Source: an uncultured Christensenella sp.
Lineage (GTDB): Bacteria; Bacillota; Clostridia; Christensenellales; Borkfalkiaceae
Assembly: GCA_910586365.1 (NCBI GenBank)
Contig: CAJUGP010000064.1
Coordinates: forward strand, 1 to 7,719
Length of the DNA stretch: 7,719 bases
Reading direction: 5' to 3'
Under the pieces are notes generated by a model, which ran no database searches, was not told the DNA's origin, and worked only from the letters and a program-made list of their open reading frames with translations. Position numbers and translations under genes: made by a program. Positions 7,255-7,719 of this stretch are shown here, piece after piece. Positions within the stretch are counted from its first letter, which is position 1. Each line of letters opens with the position of its first letter.

Positions 7255-7564
7255 ATTTATGAGATTGTTGATATTTTTCGATTTGCCGATGGAAACCTCG
7301 AAAAACAGACGCGACTACGCTGTTTTTCATAAATTTTTAATCAAGAACGGATTTATCATGATGCAGAAATCCGTCTACTCTAAGTTAGTGCTCAACGGTG
7401 TTATCAGCCTCGCGGAACGCGCGCGCGTCGAAAAGAATCTTCCGCCCGAGGGAATCGTGGAGTTGCTTGAAATTACCGAAAATCAATTTTCCAAAATCGA
7501 ATATTTGGTAGGCACGAAACAGAGCGCGGTGGAGGAAAGCATGAAAAGGCTGATCGAAGTATGA
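7244..7564 (+). CDS. cas2: CRISPR-associated protein Cas2, type II-A
   Basis: Cas2 is the small dimeric partner that bridges two Cas1 dimers in the spacer-integration complex. The 106 residues form the usual ferredoxin-like fold. The first strand MNYRFMRLLIFFDLP ends with D13, the position of the family's conserved aspartate. Further conserved segments are FHKFLIKNGFIMMQKSVYSKL and a C-terminal half with ENQFSKIEYLVG. The ATG at 7244 is preferred because MNYRFMR matches the MSYRYMR-like beginning common in type II-A Cas2. A TTG at 7238 and an ATG at 7259 are alternatives. It overlaps the end of cas1 by 11 bases and has no strong Shine-Dalgarno, so translation is probably coupled to cas1. Its stop overlaps the csn2 start. 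Confidence 0.95.
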   Translation: MNYRFMRLLIFFDLPMETSKNRRDYAVFHKFLIKNGFIMMQKSVYSKLVLNGVISLAERARVEKNLPPEGIVELLEITENQFSKIEYLVGTKQSAVEESMKRLIEV

Positions 7565-7719
7565 AAATTTGTTGTTCGCATTTGGAGACGCAAATTGAGT
7601 TGGACGTAAATCGTCCGTTTGTCTTATGCGTGGAAAATCCGCGCGAATATTTCAGAACGGTTCAAGAAATCGTGCTCGCTCTGAACGGGGAAGAATCGGA
7701 CTTTTCTTTTTGGGAGGGC
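7561..7719 (+). CDS. csn2: Csn2 spacer-acquisition protein, N-terminal fragment cut by the window end
   Basis: The ATG overlaps the cas2 stop as ATGA, and the frame stays open to the window edge (53 codons, about a quarter of a typical Csn2). The visible part has the family's opening pattern: a short MKICCSHLETQIEL strand region, a hydrophobic strand FVLCVENPREYF, a helix RTVQEIVLALNG and then EESDFSFWEG, similar to the acidic, glycine-containing segment after the first helix in Csn2. Csn2 proteins form toroidal tetramers that slide on DNA ends and are needed for adaptation together with Cas1, Cas2 and Cas9. Position after cas2 is diagnostic of subtype II-A. The sequence match is modest and the diagnostic ring and calcium-site regions lie outside the window, so the call rests partly on gene order. 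Confidence 0.85.
   Translation, partial: MKICCSHLETQIELDVNRPFVLCVENPREYFRTVQEIVLALNGEESDFSFWEG

Noticed and set aside
1..7719. CRISPR array within the window
   Set aside because: No set of regularly spaced repeats was seen. The only repeat-like stretch is the complement of the anti-repeat at 2268-2292.
1..7719. A wholly new defence system
   Set aside because: All cas genes and the tracrRNA fit subtype II-A by gene order, domains and catalytic residues. Novelty is limited to the regulatory layout and the PAM region.

Overview
The window carries the 3' part of a housekeeping metabolic gene followed by the start of a complete-looking type II-A CRISPR-Cas operon. The organism is most likely an anaerobic, mid-GC Firmicute of the class Clostridia. 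The pyruvate phosphate dikinase closely follows the Clostridium symbiosum type, the cas gene order cas9-cas1-cas2-csn2 is typical of Firmicutes, and promoters and ribosome binding sites are of the sigma-A/AAGGAG kind. A genus cannot be named from the sequence alone.

Layout. Positions 1-2106 encode pyruvate phosphate dikinase, cut at its N terminus by the window edge, closed by a UUCG-loop Rho-independent terminator at 2121-2148. The 250-base gap to cas9 (2107-2356) is dense with signals. It holds a plus-strand promoter (2163-2191) pointing at cas9, and a minus-strand tracrRNA gene (about 2292 down to 2201) with a consensus promoter (2327 down to 2299) and its own terminator. A second, weaker plus-strand promoter may share its -10 with the tracrRNA promoter. 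From 2357 onward cas9 (1336 aa), cas1 (294 aa), cas2 (106 aa) and csn2 (first 53 aa only) are packed with 2-base spacing or overlaps, so they form one operon. The CRISPR array is not in the window and probably lies beyond csn2.

How the parts work together. The tracrRNA anti-repeat should pair with the crRNA repeat, giving the duplex that RNase III cuts and Cas9 binds. Cas9 then cleaves target DNA with its HNH and RuvC sites, all of whose catalytic residues are present. Cas1 and Cas2 form the spacer integrase, and Csn2 (with Cas9) supports spacer acquisition.

The system is a recognised type, not a new class. The points worth a second look are the promoter arrangement around the tracrRNA, in which the predicted long cas9 leader is fully antisense to the tracrRNA and contains a repeat-like stretch, and the loss of the two PAM-reading arginines known from the S. 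pyogenes enzyme.
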